Origin: Xanthocytophaga flava | GTDB lineage: Bacteria > Bacteroidota > Bacteroidia > Cytophagales > 172606-1 | Length of the DNA stretch: 64,000 nucleotides | Direction of reading: 5' to 3' | Assembly (NCBI GenBank): GCA_030068525.1 | Contig: JASJOS010000008.1 | Coordinates: 186,001-250,000, forward strand | Shown here: one piece after another, positions 1 through 9,526 of the stretch | Layout of the letters: each line of letters begins with the position of its first letter | How positions within the stretch are numbered: position 1 is the first letter of the stretch | Position numbers and translations under genes: made by a program | The notes under the pieces: model-generated | What the model saw: only the letters and a program-made list of their open reading frames with translations | The model's database searches: none | Told to the model about the DNA's origin: nothing

Positions 1-590
1 AATCCATGCAGTAAATGAGGTAGTCGAGCTGGCTGATGCATGGACACTGAAGTCAGGTTATTGAGTGTATTGAATAAAAAATGAGGTTGTACCTGTGATT
101 GCAGCAAATGGTATTCTGCTGCAAGCTTCTCTCGCTTATATCTCTCACTTAATCGTTGTTGATTAAGGGCATGCCGTACCAGATCTACCACAACAAATAG
201 GGCTACTACCAAATGTAGTTGCATGGATTCAGCGAGTATTTTAGGCCAATACAAGAAAGGTTTCTCTAAGCCAGGTATATTATAAGCCGGATAATACCAT
301 GTGTAATTAATATAGCGGCGAAGCAGTCCAAAAACCAATATACTTGCAATTAGACTCACCCAAAAGCCTGTTGTTCGGCCAGAGAGTAAAAAGTGTCGGA
401 TTGTAACAAAAAGATTCCAGTATCCTGCTACAATTAATAGGGGAATTTGCAACGTAATCAGACACAAGCTTTGCTGAAAATTATCCAGATAAGCGCCTGT
501 ATTCAGCCATTCAAACAGGAAATAACCTATCCAGAAAATGCTTTGAGCCCAGACTTGCCTGTAGGGTATTAATGCACTAAAACGAGCCAT
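1..590 (-). CDS. LytS/YehU-type sensor histidine kinase, N-terminal part (cut by window edge)
   Basis: Reading the minus strand from an ATG at 590 gives an uninterrupted frame to the window edge (about 196 codons). The first ~130 residues contain several hydrophobic stretches, consistent with an integral-membrane sensor part. They are followed by a charged linker and the motif LQSQVQPHFLFNTLNNLTS, the phospho-acceptor signature of the His_kinase family (PF06580), with the conserved His in QPHFLFN. Such kinases normally pair with a LytTR response regulator, which would lie outside the window. The ATP-binding half is not visible here. The start is the only reasonable ATG before the first membrane segment. 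Confidence 0.85.
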   Translation of the reverse strand, partial: MARFSALIPYRQVWAQSIFWIGYFLFEWLNTGAYLDNFQQSLCLITLQIPLLIVAGYWNLFVTIRHFLLSGRTTGFWVSLIASILVFGLLRRYINYTWYYPAYNIPGLEKPFLYWPKILAESMQLHLVVALFVVVDLVRHALNQQRLSERYKREKLAAEYHLLQSQVQPHFLFNTLNNLTSVSMHQPARLPHLLHG

Positions 591-865
591 CCTCTTTATA
601 CTATATCAATTTGAGGACTAAATCTACTACTTTTTTTCCTGGTAAACTGTAGAATTTGCCCAACAACAAATTTGTAATCCTCAACTGTAAAAAGCACCAG
701 ACAAACAGCGTGTATTTTCGTCCAACTGCGATAGGTAGGTATCAGATGTTATATAAATGGCAAGGATGGCCGATGGTCTAAATTGTCAGATTGGATAAAA
801 TAGTTTAGCGTACTTCGGCCTATCAAAATACTTTTTCCCTTTTTAAATTAAACCTTTACAAAATT

Positions 866-1492
866 ATGAAAACGTTCCAAACCATTTCTCTATCAGTCGT
901 TTCTGATTCTGCATCCAGTACAAAGGGTGCTACCAGTCTTCGTTTTTACTCTACCTTTAAAGAGTATTGTTTTATATGTATTGGTATACTGACTTTGATT
1001 TTGCATCCGCAAATTACTCAGGGGCAAGACAATCAGCTTCTGGCAGACAGCAATCTTCAGCATGTTTCTTCCAAACCAGTATCTATGCAGAATTCTGCTT
1101 TGTCAGATACCACCTCTGTAAGTGATCCGGATAAGAAGTACATGGTCTATGTTTTTGTGAATGAATTGGGTAAAGTAAAAGTGACAATTGAAAACCCCAA
1201 TCGATTGCGCTATGTAATCCGAATGGTTGATCATCAAGACAGAGTATTGTATGAGGAGTTTACCAATCTAAGCCAGTATCGTCGTAGTCTGGATATTTCA
1301 GGTTTGATAGATAGCTTTTGCCAGGTCATAGTGGATATTGATAATCAACCTCTTACTTATAAGATACAAAGAAAGAAGAACAAAGATTCTTATAGTATAC
1401 AGAATCTTCCAGTTCAGGAACAACCTATTGTAACAGACAAAAATAAACAGAAACTACAGCAAGATTCTGTTATAGTTTCTAAACAGGAGTAG
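866..1492 (+). CDS. hypothetical secreted or membrane-anchored protein (208 aa)
   Basis: I do not recognise the family. Residues ~32-50 form one hydrophobic segment followed by a small-residue/Gln stretch (TQGQDN), which looks like a late signal peptide or a single membrane anchor after an unusually long N-terminal extension. Residues ~90-165 look like a compact beta-rich domain (MVYVFVNELGKVKVTIENPN and following). The tail is Lys/Gln-rich and probably disordered. The gene stands alone and ends shortly before a strong hairpin terminator. A short beta-sandwich exported protein is the most that can be inferred. Confidence 0.55.
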   Translation: MKTFQTISLSVVSDSASSTKGATSLRFYSTFKEYCFICIGILTLILHPQITQGQDNQLLADSNLQHVSSKPVSMQNSALSDTTSVSDPDKKYMVYVFVNELGKVKVTIENPNRLRYVIRMVDHQDRVLYEEFTNLSQYRRSLDISGLIDSFCQVIVDIDNQPLTYKIQRKKNKDSYSIQNLPVQEQPIVTDKNKQKLQQDSVIVSKQE

Positions 1493-1579
1493 TAATACTA
1501 ATTTAGGTATGCTTTCTGTGAACAAACGAAAACGGGTTATATTTTATAGATTTACAATCTTAATTCTAAAAGAAGAAAA

Positions 1580-1606
1580 GGGTTGGGTGTTGCTCAACCC
1601 CTTTTT
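1580..1606. terminator. hairpin terminator between convergent genes
   Basis: GGGTTG (1580-1585) pairs with CAACCC (1595-1600) and is followed by a T tract on the plus strand. An A-rich run precedes it, so the minus strand also ends in a T-rich tail. It lies between the converging genes 866-1492 and 1645-1860 and can serve both. Confidence 0.7.
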
Positions 1607-1644
1607 ATTATCTACCCATTCACTAATTGAAACGAAGAAATAAA

Positions 1645-1860
1645 TCACACAATCTCCCATTTCCCATCAGCATCTTTTGCATAAGACAGCCCATTACTCA
1701 TAACATGAATTTCGCGCCCGTCCTGATCAGTACTATTTTTCGATTCATATACCCGTATACCATTGTTATTTCGTGTCAGATATACGATCAATGCCTGTAA
1801 TGTTGGAGCTACATCTGATAACCATTGGTCATCACTTTCCCGAATAAATGCCTGACTCAT
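1645..1860 (-). CDS. small conserved-looking hypothetical protein (71 aa)
   Basis: A 71-residue soluble acidic protein beginning MSQAFIRESDDQWLSDV and ending in DADGKWEIV. There is no signal peptide or membrane segment. The pattern (a Trp-containing N-terminus, a helix, then a short beta hairpin with repeated small/Gly/Asp turns) looks like a folded small domain rather than a random frame. The gene has its own clear gap upstream and a terminator downstream. Small Bacteroidota proteins of this look are known to me only as hypothetical; no function can be given. Confidence 0.55.
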   Translation of the reverse strand: MSQAFIRESDDQWLSDVAPTLQALIVYLTRNNNGIRVYESKNSTDQDGREIHVMSNGLSYAKDADGKWEIV

Positions 1861-2318
1861 AATTTTTGAAGTTAGTGTTACAGGGAAAATACATAAAAAA
1901 TCCTGCCTTCTTCTATTTAAGACCTTAGCAAGTTTGCTTCTCTGTAGTTAAAAGGCGACCTAAACCCATCCTGAAGAAATAATTTGACCAATGTGGATGG
2001 GATAGATTTCAGCCAGCCTACATATTTTTTCTTTGATCACAAACTTTTACAACTACCTAAGGATTGTCTATAAGAACTGTACGAATACTACTTTTGCAGG
2101 CCTTATAAAATTGTTTAAACAACCTGTATGATTTTTGGTTATGATTGTTTGAAATTCATATTTTTTTATTTGAAATTCTTTATCCTTTACACTACCTCAT
2201 AGAGTAAATTTGCTCCGTTGTTAAGGGTTATAGTGTTAATTACGACAAGCACTAACATAAAAAAAGAGCCTTGTAAAGACTTTATGTAAAATTATAAGTA
2301 TTAAAAATTAGTATTCAG
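1861..2318. other. intergenic region upstream of the alcohol dehydrogenase
   Basis: About 460 bp between divergently arranged genes. It is AT-rich and I see no coding potential. The only recognisable signal is a Bacteroidota-type -7 box at 2089-2096. Confidence 0.5.
2089..2096 (+). promoter_or_regulatory. candidate Bacteroidota -7 promoter box
   Basis: TACTTTTG fits the TAnnTTTG consensus of the primary sigma factor in Bacteroidota. A TTG lies 22 bp upstream (2064-2066), slightly longer than the usual spacing. It would give an mRNA with a leader of about 215 nt before the dehydrogenase ATG at 2319. Sequence match only. Confidence 0.35.
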
Positions 2319-3398
2319 ATGGAAATCAGAAAAGTTACAAAAAGTGTAAAAGCCTTTGGTACAGAGGCTGCAGATGCACCCTTAAAATCGCTTACCATTC
2401 AGAGAAGAAATGCTGCAGCATATGATGTTGAGATTGAAATTTTGTATTGTGGTGTTTGTCATTCTGATTTACATACTGCCCGCAACGAATGGCATGGTTC
2501 TGTGTATCCGGTTGTACCTGGCCATGAAATTGTTGGTAGAGTAACCCGTGTTGGGGATCGTGTTACCAAGTTTAAGGCAGGAGATCTGGCAGCTGTAGGA
2601 TGTATGGTAGATTCCTGTCGTGAGTGTGAACATTGCAAAGAGGGTCTGGAGCAGTATTGCATTCCTGGATTTACCGGAACCTATAACGATCCCGACAAAC
2701 ATTTGGGAACACGTACGTATGGTGGTTATTCAGAAAGTATTGTGGTTGATGAGCACTTTGTATTACGTGTACCTGAAAATCTGGATCTGGCAGCAACTGC
2801 TCCATTATTATGTGCTGGTATAACTACCTATTCACCACTGAAACACTGGAATGTAGGACCTGGCAAAAGAGTAGGAGTAGTAGGCATTGGCGGCCTTGGG
2901 CACATGGCAATTAAACTGGCTAAAGCGATGGGGGCACATGTAGTAGCTTTTACTACCTCTGAGTCAAAGTTCGAAGAGGCCAAACGTCTGGGCGCAGATG
3001 AAACCGTGCTTTCCAAAGATCCGGAACAGATGAAAAAATATGCAGGGAGTCTGCATTTTATCGTTGATGCCGTCTCTGCACAACATGATATGAATGCATA
3101 CCTGCGATTGCTTAAAGTAGATGGAACCATTGCCCTGGTTGGTGCTCCCGAACATTCTCTTCCCGTACATGCTTTTAGCGTGATTCCAGGTCGAAAAAGC
3201 CTTGCTGGTTCTATGATTGGCGGCATTGCTGAAACTCAGGAAATGCTGGATTTTTGTGCAGAGCATAATATCGTTTCTGATATCGAACTAATTACTATGG
3301 ATCAAATCAATGAAGCATACGAACGCATGCTGAAGGGTGATGTTCGCTACCGTTTTGTAATTGATATGGCTTCGCTCAAAAATGCTACTGGAGCATAA
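2319..3398 (+). CDS. zinc-dependent NAD(P)(H) alcohol dehydrogenase, cinnamyl-alcohol/YahK-type
   Basis: A 359-aa medium-chain dehydrogenase that should reduce aldehydes to alcohols with NADPH in the cytoplasm. Visible features: the catalytic zinc site CGVCHSD with GHE ~22 residues later; the four-Cys structural zinc lobe CMVDSCRECEHCKEGLEQYC; a Rossmann turn GIGGLGHMAIKLAKAMGAHV; and the IDAVS segment typical of the CAD/YahK subgroup. Length is normal for the family. It is monocistronic, flanked by a possible promoter box at 2089 and a strong terminator at 3437. The physiological aldehyde cannot be inferred from context. Confidence 0.92.
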   Translation: MEIRKVTKSVKAFGTEAADAPLKSLTIQRRNAAAYDVEIEILYCGVCHSDLHTARNEWHGSVYPVVPGHEIVGRVTRVGDRVTKFKAGDLAAVGCMVDSCRECEHCKEGLEQYCIPGFTGTYNDPDKHLGTRTYGGYSESIVVDEHFVLRVPENLDLAATAPLLCAGITTYSPLKHWNVGPGKRVGVVGIGGLGHMAIKLAKAMGAHVVAFTTSESKFEEAKRLGADETVLSKDPEQMKKYAGSLHFIVDAVSAQHDMNAYLRLLKVDGTIALVGAPEHSLPVHAFSVIPGRKSLAGSMIGGIAETQEMLDFCAEHNIVSDIELITMDQINEAYERMLKGDVRYRFVIDMASLKNATGA

Positions 3399-3436
3399 GT
3401 AGGATTAGTAGTTTACTAAATCAGGTAAGGGCTTGT

Positions 3437-3470
3437 AATAGTCTGAAGATTCCTCTTCAGACTATTTTTT
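3437..3470 (+). terminator. rho-independent terminator of the alcohol dehydrogenase gene
   Basis: A perfect 13-bp stem (3437-3449 with 3454-3466), loop TTCC, followed by a T run. It sits 39 bp after the stop codon. Confidence 0.85.
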
Positions 3471-3535
3471 GTTTGTCTTATCTGAAATCAAGTAATATTT
3501 TATACTGACGATAGATGCTTTACTTTTAATATAGA

Positions 3536-4267
3536 TCATTGAGAGACAATAAAATAGCTTAACATAGCGGTTAATGCGCCAATCAGCGTATTGAGAAAAT
3601 TGACTGCATCATTAGACAAGTATTGTTTTCGTTCCATTGTTGCACCTAATACTGAATCTGAGAGGTTTCCAACTGTTCCTGCTATCACAATCCATACAAG
3701 ATTCCAGGTCCAACCAAATCCCAATCCATAAATACCTGCAATGATGCAACTTCCCAACATCCCTAGTAAAGTTCCTTCCAGGCTTACAACGCCATCTAAC
3801 CCCCGATTATCTGGTTTGAAACTGATAATATTGTAAAACCTTTTTCCATAAACATTACCTAGTTCGCTGGACAATGTATCTGAACTGGCAGAAGCGAAAC
3901 TGGCTGCCAGCATTAGCTGGAATAATTCTGATTGATGAGTAAACAGCCAGCTTAGAAGTCCCAGAATTCCTCCAACTCCTGCGTTGGCAATAACTTGTGA
4001 AGCTTTTCGGCGACCTTTATTTTCCTCTGCCAAACCCATAGAGGCTTTGTATGCCGATCCCCAAGAAGTTGCCAGAGTTCCCATTACAAAAAAACTTGCC
4101 ATCATAATCAGTCCTGGAAAGCCAGCTCCCAGAAAGACAAGAAACCCAAGCAAGCCTCCCGTAATGGCTGCCGGAGTAGTGAGTTTTTGTGCCTTTATGC
4201 TCAGGAACATTCCTGTCAATAGAATCAGGAGAACAAGTATGTATTGTATTTGAGTGGATAGTTGCAT
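3536..4267 (-). CDS. DUF92 family integral membrane protein
   Basis: A 243-aa protein with about six hydrophobic helices spread over its length. The segment ASFASASSDTLSSELGNVYG is the hallmark of DUF92/TMEM19 (PF01940), with acidic/Ser residues in a membrane loop. Plant members (VTE6) phosphorylate phytyl phosphate using CTP; bacterial roles are mostly untested, so a polyprenyl-phosphate kinase-like role is inference. It starts 7 bp downstream of the stop of the quinone oxidoreductase gene on the same strand, so the two are probably co-transcribed. Confidence 0.82.
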   Translation of the reverse strand: MQLSTQIQYILVLLILLTGMFLSIKAQKLTTPAAITGGLLGFLVFLGAGFPGLIMMASFFVMGTLATSWGSAYKASMGLAEENKGRRKASQVIANAGVGGILGLLSWLFTHQSELFQLMLAASFASASSDTLSSELGNVYGKRFYNIISFKPDNRGLDGVVSLEGTLLGMLGSCIIAGIYGLGFGWTWNLVWIVIAGTVGNLSDSVLGATMERKQYLSNDAVNFLNTLIGALTAMLSYFIVSQ

Positions 4268-4274
4268 AGAGAGC

Positions 4275-5297
4275 TTAGCTGACTTCTACAATTATTTTTC
4301 CAACAGTTTTTCCTGTCTGAAAGAGTTGTAATGCTTGGGGCAGTTGTTCAAAAGAAAACGTATGACCAATTAAAGGAGGAGGGAGTTTCAACATATTGAT
4401 TTCTGCCCATAATTCTTGCATTAGTTCGGCCTTCTCATAAATCCAGATCAGATTAAAGGCCATTAAGGATTTATTCTGAGGAATCATTTTGAGGGGAGAA
4501 AGCCGTGGACGAAACAAATATCGCCAAACCAGTTTGAAATAATTAGGCCGATTTCCTTGTGTAGTGAACTGTGCTGATCCATAGGCAATCAAACGGCCTT
4601 GAGACGCCAGCAATTCATAACTCCAGTAAAAGTATTTACTACCCGTTGTTTCCAGCACAATATTTAGTTCACGTCCCTGAAGAGCTTTTTGTACATCATT
4701 TTTAAATTGAGTGGAACGTATTACAGCACCGTCGTATCCTTCCTTATGCAATAGTTCCAGTTTGGAAGCGTTCCCTACAACACCAATTGTATAGGCCCCC
4801 AGACGTTTAGCAATGCGATTTGCCAGAATGCCCACTCCTCCTGCTGCACTATGAATTAAAACAGTTTGTCCGTTTTTTAAAGCTCCCAGTGGCAATAATG
4901 CATAATAGGCAGTGAGTACCTGTACCGGAAATGCGGCTCCCTCTGCAAAAGTCCATCCTTCAGGTAAAGGCATGACATAACGGGCGTCTATATTCAGGTG
5001 CGTTGTATAAGAGCCAAATCGGGTTACTCCCATGATTTTGTCTCCTACCTTCAGATGGGTAACTTCACTTCCTACCTGTACTACTTCACCTGCATACTCC
5101 AATCCAGGTACAAAAGCTCCTTTTGGTGTAGCACTATAAAGACCCTTAATAGCAAAGATATCTGCATAATTGAGTCCAATCGCCCTCACTGCAATGGTTA
5201 CCTGACCTGAATCAGGCAATGGAAGGGTTTGTTCCTGTATATATAAGTTTTTCAGTGAACCAGCTTTGGGTACAACAAATGCACGACGGGTAAGCAT
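4275..5297 (-). CDS. zinc-free medium-chain dehydrogenase, quinone oxidoreductase-like
   Basis: A 340-aa NADPH:quinone reductase-type protein (MDR superfamily). It has the N-terminal GroES-like fold (ALGLNYADIFAIKG-like segment, PGLEYAGEV) and the nucleotide-binding stretch TVLIHSAAGGVGILANRIAKR. The Cys cluster for structural zinc is absent, as expected for the QOR subgroup. The C-terminal TGKTVGKIIVEVS is typical. It is the first gene of a two-gene minus-strand unit with the DUF92 gene. Confidence 0.88.
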   Translation of the reverse strand: MLTRRAFVVPKAGSLKNLYIQEQTLPLPDSGQVTIAVRAIGLNYADIFAIKGLYSATPKGAFVPGLEYAGEVVQVGSEVTHLKVGDKIMGVTRFGSYTTHLNIDARYVMPLPEGWTFAEGAAFPVQVLTAYYALLPLGALKNGQTVLIHSAAGGVGILANRIAKRLGAYTIGVVGNASKLELLHKEGYDGAVIRSTQFKNDVQKALQGRELNIVLETTGSKYFYWSYELLASQGRLIAYGSAQFTTQGNRPNYFKLVWRYLFRPRLSPLKMIPQNKSLMAFNLIWIYEKAELMQELWAEINMLKLPPPLIGHTFSFEQLPQALQLFQTGKTVGKIIVEVS

Positions 5298-5410
5298 AGA
5301 AATAAGATGTCAGCGAATAGTAGTAATATGCCATGTCAAAAGTAGTAATCTACATGGAGAATCTACTACTCTTTGCTTCTTATACATAATGTCAGAGGTG
5401 GGGATAGATA

Positions 5411-5450
5411 AAATAACAAAGCCTCCAATTCCGGAGGCTTTGTTATTTTA
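5411..5450 (-). terminator. terminator downstream of purL
   Basis: A 16-bp perfect stem (5411-5426 with the arm ending near 5448) with a short AATTCC-type loop and T tracts on both strands. It lies 20 bp after the purL stop and isolates purL from the oxidoreductase gene. Confidence 0.85.
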
Positions 5451-5469
5451 TATTTTCAATTAAACCAGA

Positions 5470-8400
5470 TTAATAAACTTCCTGTTTAACCTTTTGCGCA
5501 TTCACAACGTCTATCCATTTTTTTGCATTCACAAATGCTTCCATCCATGGACTTACTTCATCTTTGCGGCCTTTTGGATAATTTGCCCAGTGCCATTGGA
5601 ATAATGAACGCTCAATATGAGGCATCATGACTAGATGGCGACCTGTTTCATCACACAACATAGCCGTATTGAAGTCTGAATCGTTCGGGCTCGCTGGATA
5701 GTTTTCATAGGCATACTTAGCCACAATCCGGTACTGATCTTCCTGATAGGGTAGCTGGAATCTTCCTTCTCCATGCGATACCCATACACCAAGTGTAGCT
5801 CCTTCCAATGTTGACAACATGACAGATTTATTTTTCTGTATTGTCAATGAGGTAAAGATACTTTCGTGTTTGCCACTTTTGTTGTGTAGCATTTTAGGTT
5901 TCTCTGCATGGTCTTTGTTAATTAACCCTAGCTCTATAAACAGCTGACAACCATTACAAACACCTACAGATAAGGTATCCGGACGGTTAAAGAAGTTCTC
6001 TAAAGCCATTTTCGCTTTTTCATTATACAGGAATGCTCCTGCCCATCCTTTAGCAGATCCTAAAACGTCAGAGTTAGAAAAACCACCAACAGCACCAATA
6101 AACTGAATATCTTCCAGTGTTTCACGACCTGAAATTAGGTCAGTCATGTGTACATCCTTCACGTCAAAACCTGCAAGATAGAGCGCATTGGCAAGTTCAC
6201 GTTCAGAGTTACTTCCCTTTTCACGAATAATAGCCGCCTTTGGACGAGGAACTGTAGTATCAATCACTGGCTTCTTTCCATCAAATTGAGAAGGAAAAGT
6301 ATAGTGTAGTGGCTGGTTTTTGTAATTATCAAACCGTTCTTTTGCTTTTACAGGACCACTCTGTTTTTGGTCAAGCAGATAAGAGGTTTTAAACCACACA
6401 TCACGCAGGTAATCAATATTCAACTGTACCGTTTGTGCTCCTTCTACTGTGATTACCAGGTTAGGCAGAGAGGTTACCCGACCAATTTTATGATATGAAA
6501 CATTAGCCGCACTGAGAGTAGCTTCAATATGTTTTTCTTCTCCTTCTGTTGCTTGAAAAACAATACCAATGTTTTCTGAGAAAAGTAATTTAATTAAATC
6601 TTTTTCACCCAGACTGCTCAGATCAAGTTCTGCACCCAGATTACGGTCAGCAAAACATAGTTCCAGCAAGGTTGTAATCAATCCTCCACTTCCAATATCG
6701 TGTCCTGCCTGTATCAGTTCAGCTTTAATCAGCTCCTGAATTGTATCAAAAGCCTTCTTAAATTGAGCTGCGTCTACTACATCAGGTGTTTCATTTCCAA
6801 TACGGTTCACTATTTGGGCAAATGAAGAACCACCTAATTTATAGGTATCTGCTGAAAGGTTAATGTAGTATATGGCACCTTCGTTTTTCTGTAGTACCGG
6901 TTCAACTACCTGTGTAATGTCATCGCAATGACCTACAGCAGAAATAATCACAGTACCTGGAGCAATTACTTCATCATTCTTGTATTTCTGCTTCATAGAA
7001 AGTGAGTCTTTCCCGGTAGGAATATTGATTCCCAACTTTATGGCAAACTCCGAACAGGCTTCCACTGCTTTGTACAGGCGGGCATCTTCTCCTTCATTCT
7101 TACAGGCCCACATCCAGTTTGCAGATAAGGAAACACCTTTTAATCCACTTTTGATAGGAGCCCACAAAATATTTGACAACGCCTCTGCAATTGCATTACG
7201 GCTACCTGCTGCCGGATCAATCAGTGCAGAAAGTGGCGAATGTCCAACGGATGTCGCAATTCCATCTTTACCTTGAAAATCCAGTGCCATTACTCCACAG
7301 TTATTCAAAGGTAACTGCAAAGGTCCTGCACATTGTTGTTTAGCTACTCGACCACCTACACAACGGTCAACTTTGTTTGTTAACCAGTCTTTACAAGCTA
7401 CAGCTTCTAACTGAAGCACTTGGTCAAGGTATTCACTGAATTTACTTTGATCATATGTTACAGGCTGATAGGTCTTTTTCACTGTACGATCTTCCATTAC
7501 CAGCTTTGGCGAATTGCCAAACATATCTTTCAGTTCAAGATCTATAGGTTTAGCTCCACTGGTTTCTGATTGAAAAGTAAACCGATGATCGCCAGTCACA
7601 TTTCCTACAACATACATAGGAGAACGTTCTCTATCAGCTATTTTTTGTAGTGTTTCTATATCTTTTTCACTGACAACCAATCCCATCCGTTCCTGCGATT
7701 CGTTTCCGATAATTTCTTTTGCAGAAAGGGTAGGATCACCAACAGGTAGCTTATTGAGGTCAATTTTACCTCCGGTTTCTTCTACAAGTTCAGAAAGACA
7801 GTTTAAGTGACCGCCTGCACCGTGATCGTGAATAGAAATGATAGTATTATTATCGCTTTCTACCATAGCACGTATCGTATTAGCAACTCGTTTCTGCATT
7901 TCAGGATTAGAACGCTGAACAGCATTGAGTTCTATTCCACTACCGTGTTCACCTGTATCAGCAGAGGATACTGCTGCACCACCCATACCAATACGATAGT
8001 TGTCTCCACCCAGAAGAACGATTTTATCTCCAGGGTTAGGTTTATGTTTTTTAGCCTGATTGGCTTTGCCATAACCAATACCACCGGCCAGCATTATTAC
8101 TTTGTCATAACCCAGTTTACGGCCATCTTCCTGGTGTTCAAATGTTAAAACCGAACCCGTAATAAGTGGTTGGCCAAACTTATTTCCGAAGTCAGTAGCT
8201 CCATTAGATGCCTTAATCAGAATATCCATTGGAGTTTGGTATAGCCACTTCCTTTCTTCCACACCACGTTCCCATGGACGATCCTCGGCCAAACGAGAAA
8301 GAGCTGTCATATAAATGGCGGTTCCTGCCAGTGGGAGAGACCCTTGTCCACCAGCAAGTCTGTCACGAATCTCACCTCCTGAACCCGTAGCAGCCCCATT

Positions 8401-9174
8401 AAACGGTTCTACTGTAGTAGGGAAGTTGTGAGTTTCTGCTTTCAGGGATATTACGGATTCAAAATCAGATGTTGTATAATAATCGGGAACATCCGAACGG
8501 CCGGGAGCAAACTGCTCGACAACAGGTCCTTTGATAAAGGCTACATTATCTTTATAAGCAGAAACGATTTCGTTTGGATTTTCCTCAGAGGTTTTACGAA
8601 TTAATTTAAAAAGAGAAACAGGTTTTTCTTCTCCATCTATAATAAATCTTCCATTGAAGATCTTATGACGGCAATGTTCGGAGTTTACCTGAGAAAAACC
8701 AAAGACCTCTGAATCGGTGAGAGGTCTTCCAAGTCTGGCAGCAAGAGAGTTAAGGTATTCTACCTCGTCCTCACTCAGAGAAAGTCCTTCCTGTTTATTG
8801 TAGGCTGCGATATCTGTTATTTCAAGAACAGGTTCCGGTGTTATATTGATCGTATAGATTTGCTGATCAAGCCCACTATACTTTCTGGAAAGCATAGGAT
8901 CAAAGTCTGTAAAGTCTTCATCTACTTTTTTGAACTCTTCAATTCTGACGATATCTGTCAGTCCCATGTTTTGGGTGATTTCCACTGCATTGGTACTCCA
9001 GGGAGTCACCATGGCAGCTCTTGGGCCTACATAAAATCCCTCAAGTGCTTCTTTTTGCTGGAGGCTGGCTCCGCCAAAGAGCCATTCAAGTTTTTGGATA
9101 TCAGTTGCAGAAAGTTGCCGTTTTACTTGTAAAGTGTAAACGGTCGCAGGTTGACTTAGAAAGAAATAAATCAT
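5470..9174 (-). CDS. purL: phosphoribosylformylglycinamidine synthase (single-chain PurL)
   Basis: Catalyses step 4 of de novo purine synthesis: FGAR + glutamine + ATP to FGAM. This is the large fused form (1234 aa from the ATG at 9174), with an N-terminal PurS-like part, two AIR-synthase-type halves (SQVNSEHCRHKIF; AETHNFPTTVEPFNGAATGSG) and a C-terminal class I glutaminase (nucleophile Cys near 1073 in VGVCNGCQLF; His/Glu near 1186/1188 in MPHIERS). A longer frame opens with TTG at 9195, but that codon overlaps a -7 promoter box and lacks the family N-terminus MIYFFLS, so I chose 9174. The gene is monocistronic. Confidence 0.97.
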   Translation of the reverse strand: MIYFFLSQPATVYTLQVKRQLSATDIQKLEWLFGGASLQQKEALEGFYVGPRAAMVTPWSTNAVEITQNMGLTDIVRIEEFKKVDEDFTDFDPMLSRKYSGLDQQIYTINITPEPVLEITDIAAYNKQEGLSLSEDEVEYLNSLAARLGRPLTDSEVFGFSQVNSEHCRHKIFNGRFIIDGEEKPVSLFKLIRKTSEENPNEIVSAYKDNVAFIKGPVVEQFAPGRSDVPDYYTTSDFESVISLKAETHNFPTTVEPFNGAATGSGGEIRDRLAGGQGSLPLAGTAIYMTALSRLAEDRPWERGVEERKWLYQTPMDILIKASNGATDFGNKFGQPLITGSVLTFEHQEDGRKLGYDKVIMLAGGIGYGKANQAKKHKPNPGDKIVLLGGDNYRIGMGGAAVSSADTGEHGSGIELNAVQRSNPEMQKRVANTIRAMVESDNNTIISIHDHGAGGHLNCLSELVEETGGKIDLNKLPVGDPTLSAKEIIGNESQERMGLVVSEKDIETLQKIADRERSPMYVVGNVTGDHRFTFQSETSGAKPIDLELKDMFGNSPKLVMEDRTVKKTYQPVTYDQSKFSEYLDQVLQLEAVACKDWLTNKVDRCVGGRVAKQQCAGPLQLPLNNCGVMALDFQGKDGIATSVGHSPLSALIDPAAGSRNAIAEALSNILWAPIKSGLKGVSLSANWMWACKNEGEDARLYKAVEACSEFAIKLGINIPTGKDSLSMKQKYKNDEVIAPGTVIISAVGHCDDITQVVEPVLQKNEGAIYYINLSADTYKLGGSSFAQIVNRIGNETPDVVDAAQFKKAFDTIQELIKAELIQAGHDIGSGGLITTLLELCFADRNLGAELDLSSLGEKDLIKLLFSENIGIVFQATEGEEKHIEATLSAANVSYHKIGRVTSLPNLVITVEGAQTVQLNIDYLRDVWFKTSYLLDQKQSGPVKAKERFDNYKNQPLHYTFPSQFDGKKPVIDTTVPRPKAAIIREKGSNSERELANALYLAGFDVKDVHMTDLISGRETLEDIQFIGAVGGFSNSDVLGSAKGWAGAFLYNEKAKMALENFFNRPDTLSVGVCNGCQLFIELGLINKDHAEKPKMLHNKSGKHESIFTSLTIQKNKSVMLSTLEGATLGVWVSHGEGRFQLPYQEDQYRIVAKYAYENYPASPNDSDFNTAMLCDETGRHLVMMPHIERSLFQWHWANYPKGRKDEVSPWMEAFVNAKKWIDVVNAQKVKQEVY

Positions 9175-9192
9175 GGTCTTTTTTCGAAACTG

Positions 9193-9200
9193 CAAATCTA
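9193..9200 (-). promoter_or_regulatory. candidate -7 box of purL
   Basis: On the minus strand TAGATTTG exactly fits TAnnTTTG. Transcription would start about 10-12 nt before the purL ATG at 9174. No clear TTTG -33 box is seen, only a T-rich stretch around the expected place. Confidence 0.45.
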
Positions 9201-9526
9201 CTGCTAAAATTTTAAAACAGTAGCTTAAGAAGAAATATATTGGTTGTTTTTTGGTAAACCCAAAATAACAGTAGTAAAGTTCATCAGTTATTTAGAACTG
9301 CTAATAAAGTTCTATCTGGGGATTAATTATGAGTTCATACCAAAGACGACTTCTATTTCTACAACATTATTTAATTGAAGAGAGAGTAAAGGATTATAGC
9401 GTATTTAGAGAAATAGCTAGCAGGTAATGACACTCATTTTTGCCTCAATAGTCCACTTTTAGTTATATGTCCACTTTTTTGTCTGACCTATCAGCCATCT
9501 GGTATGACTTTAACTTTCTACTTTGC

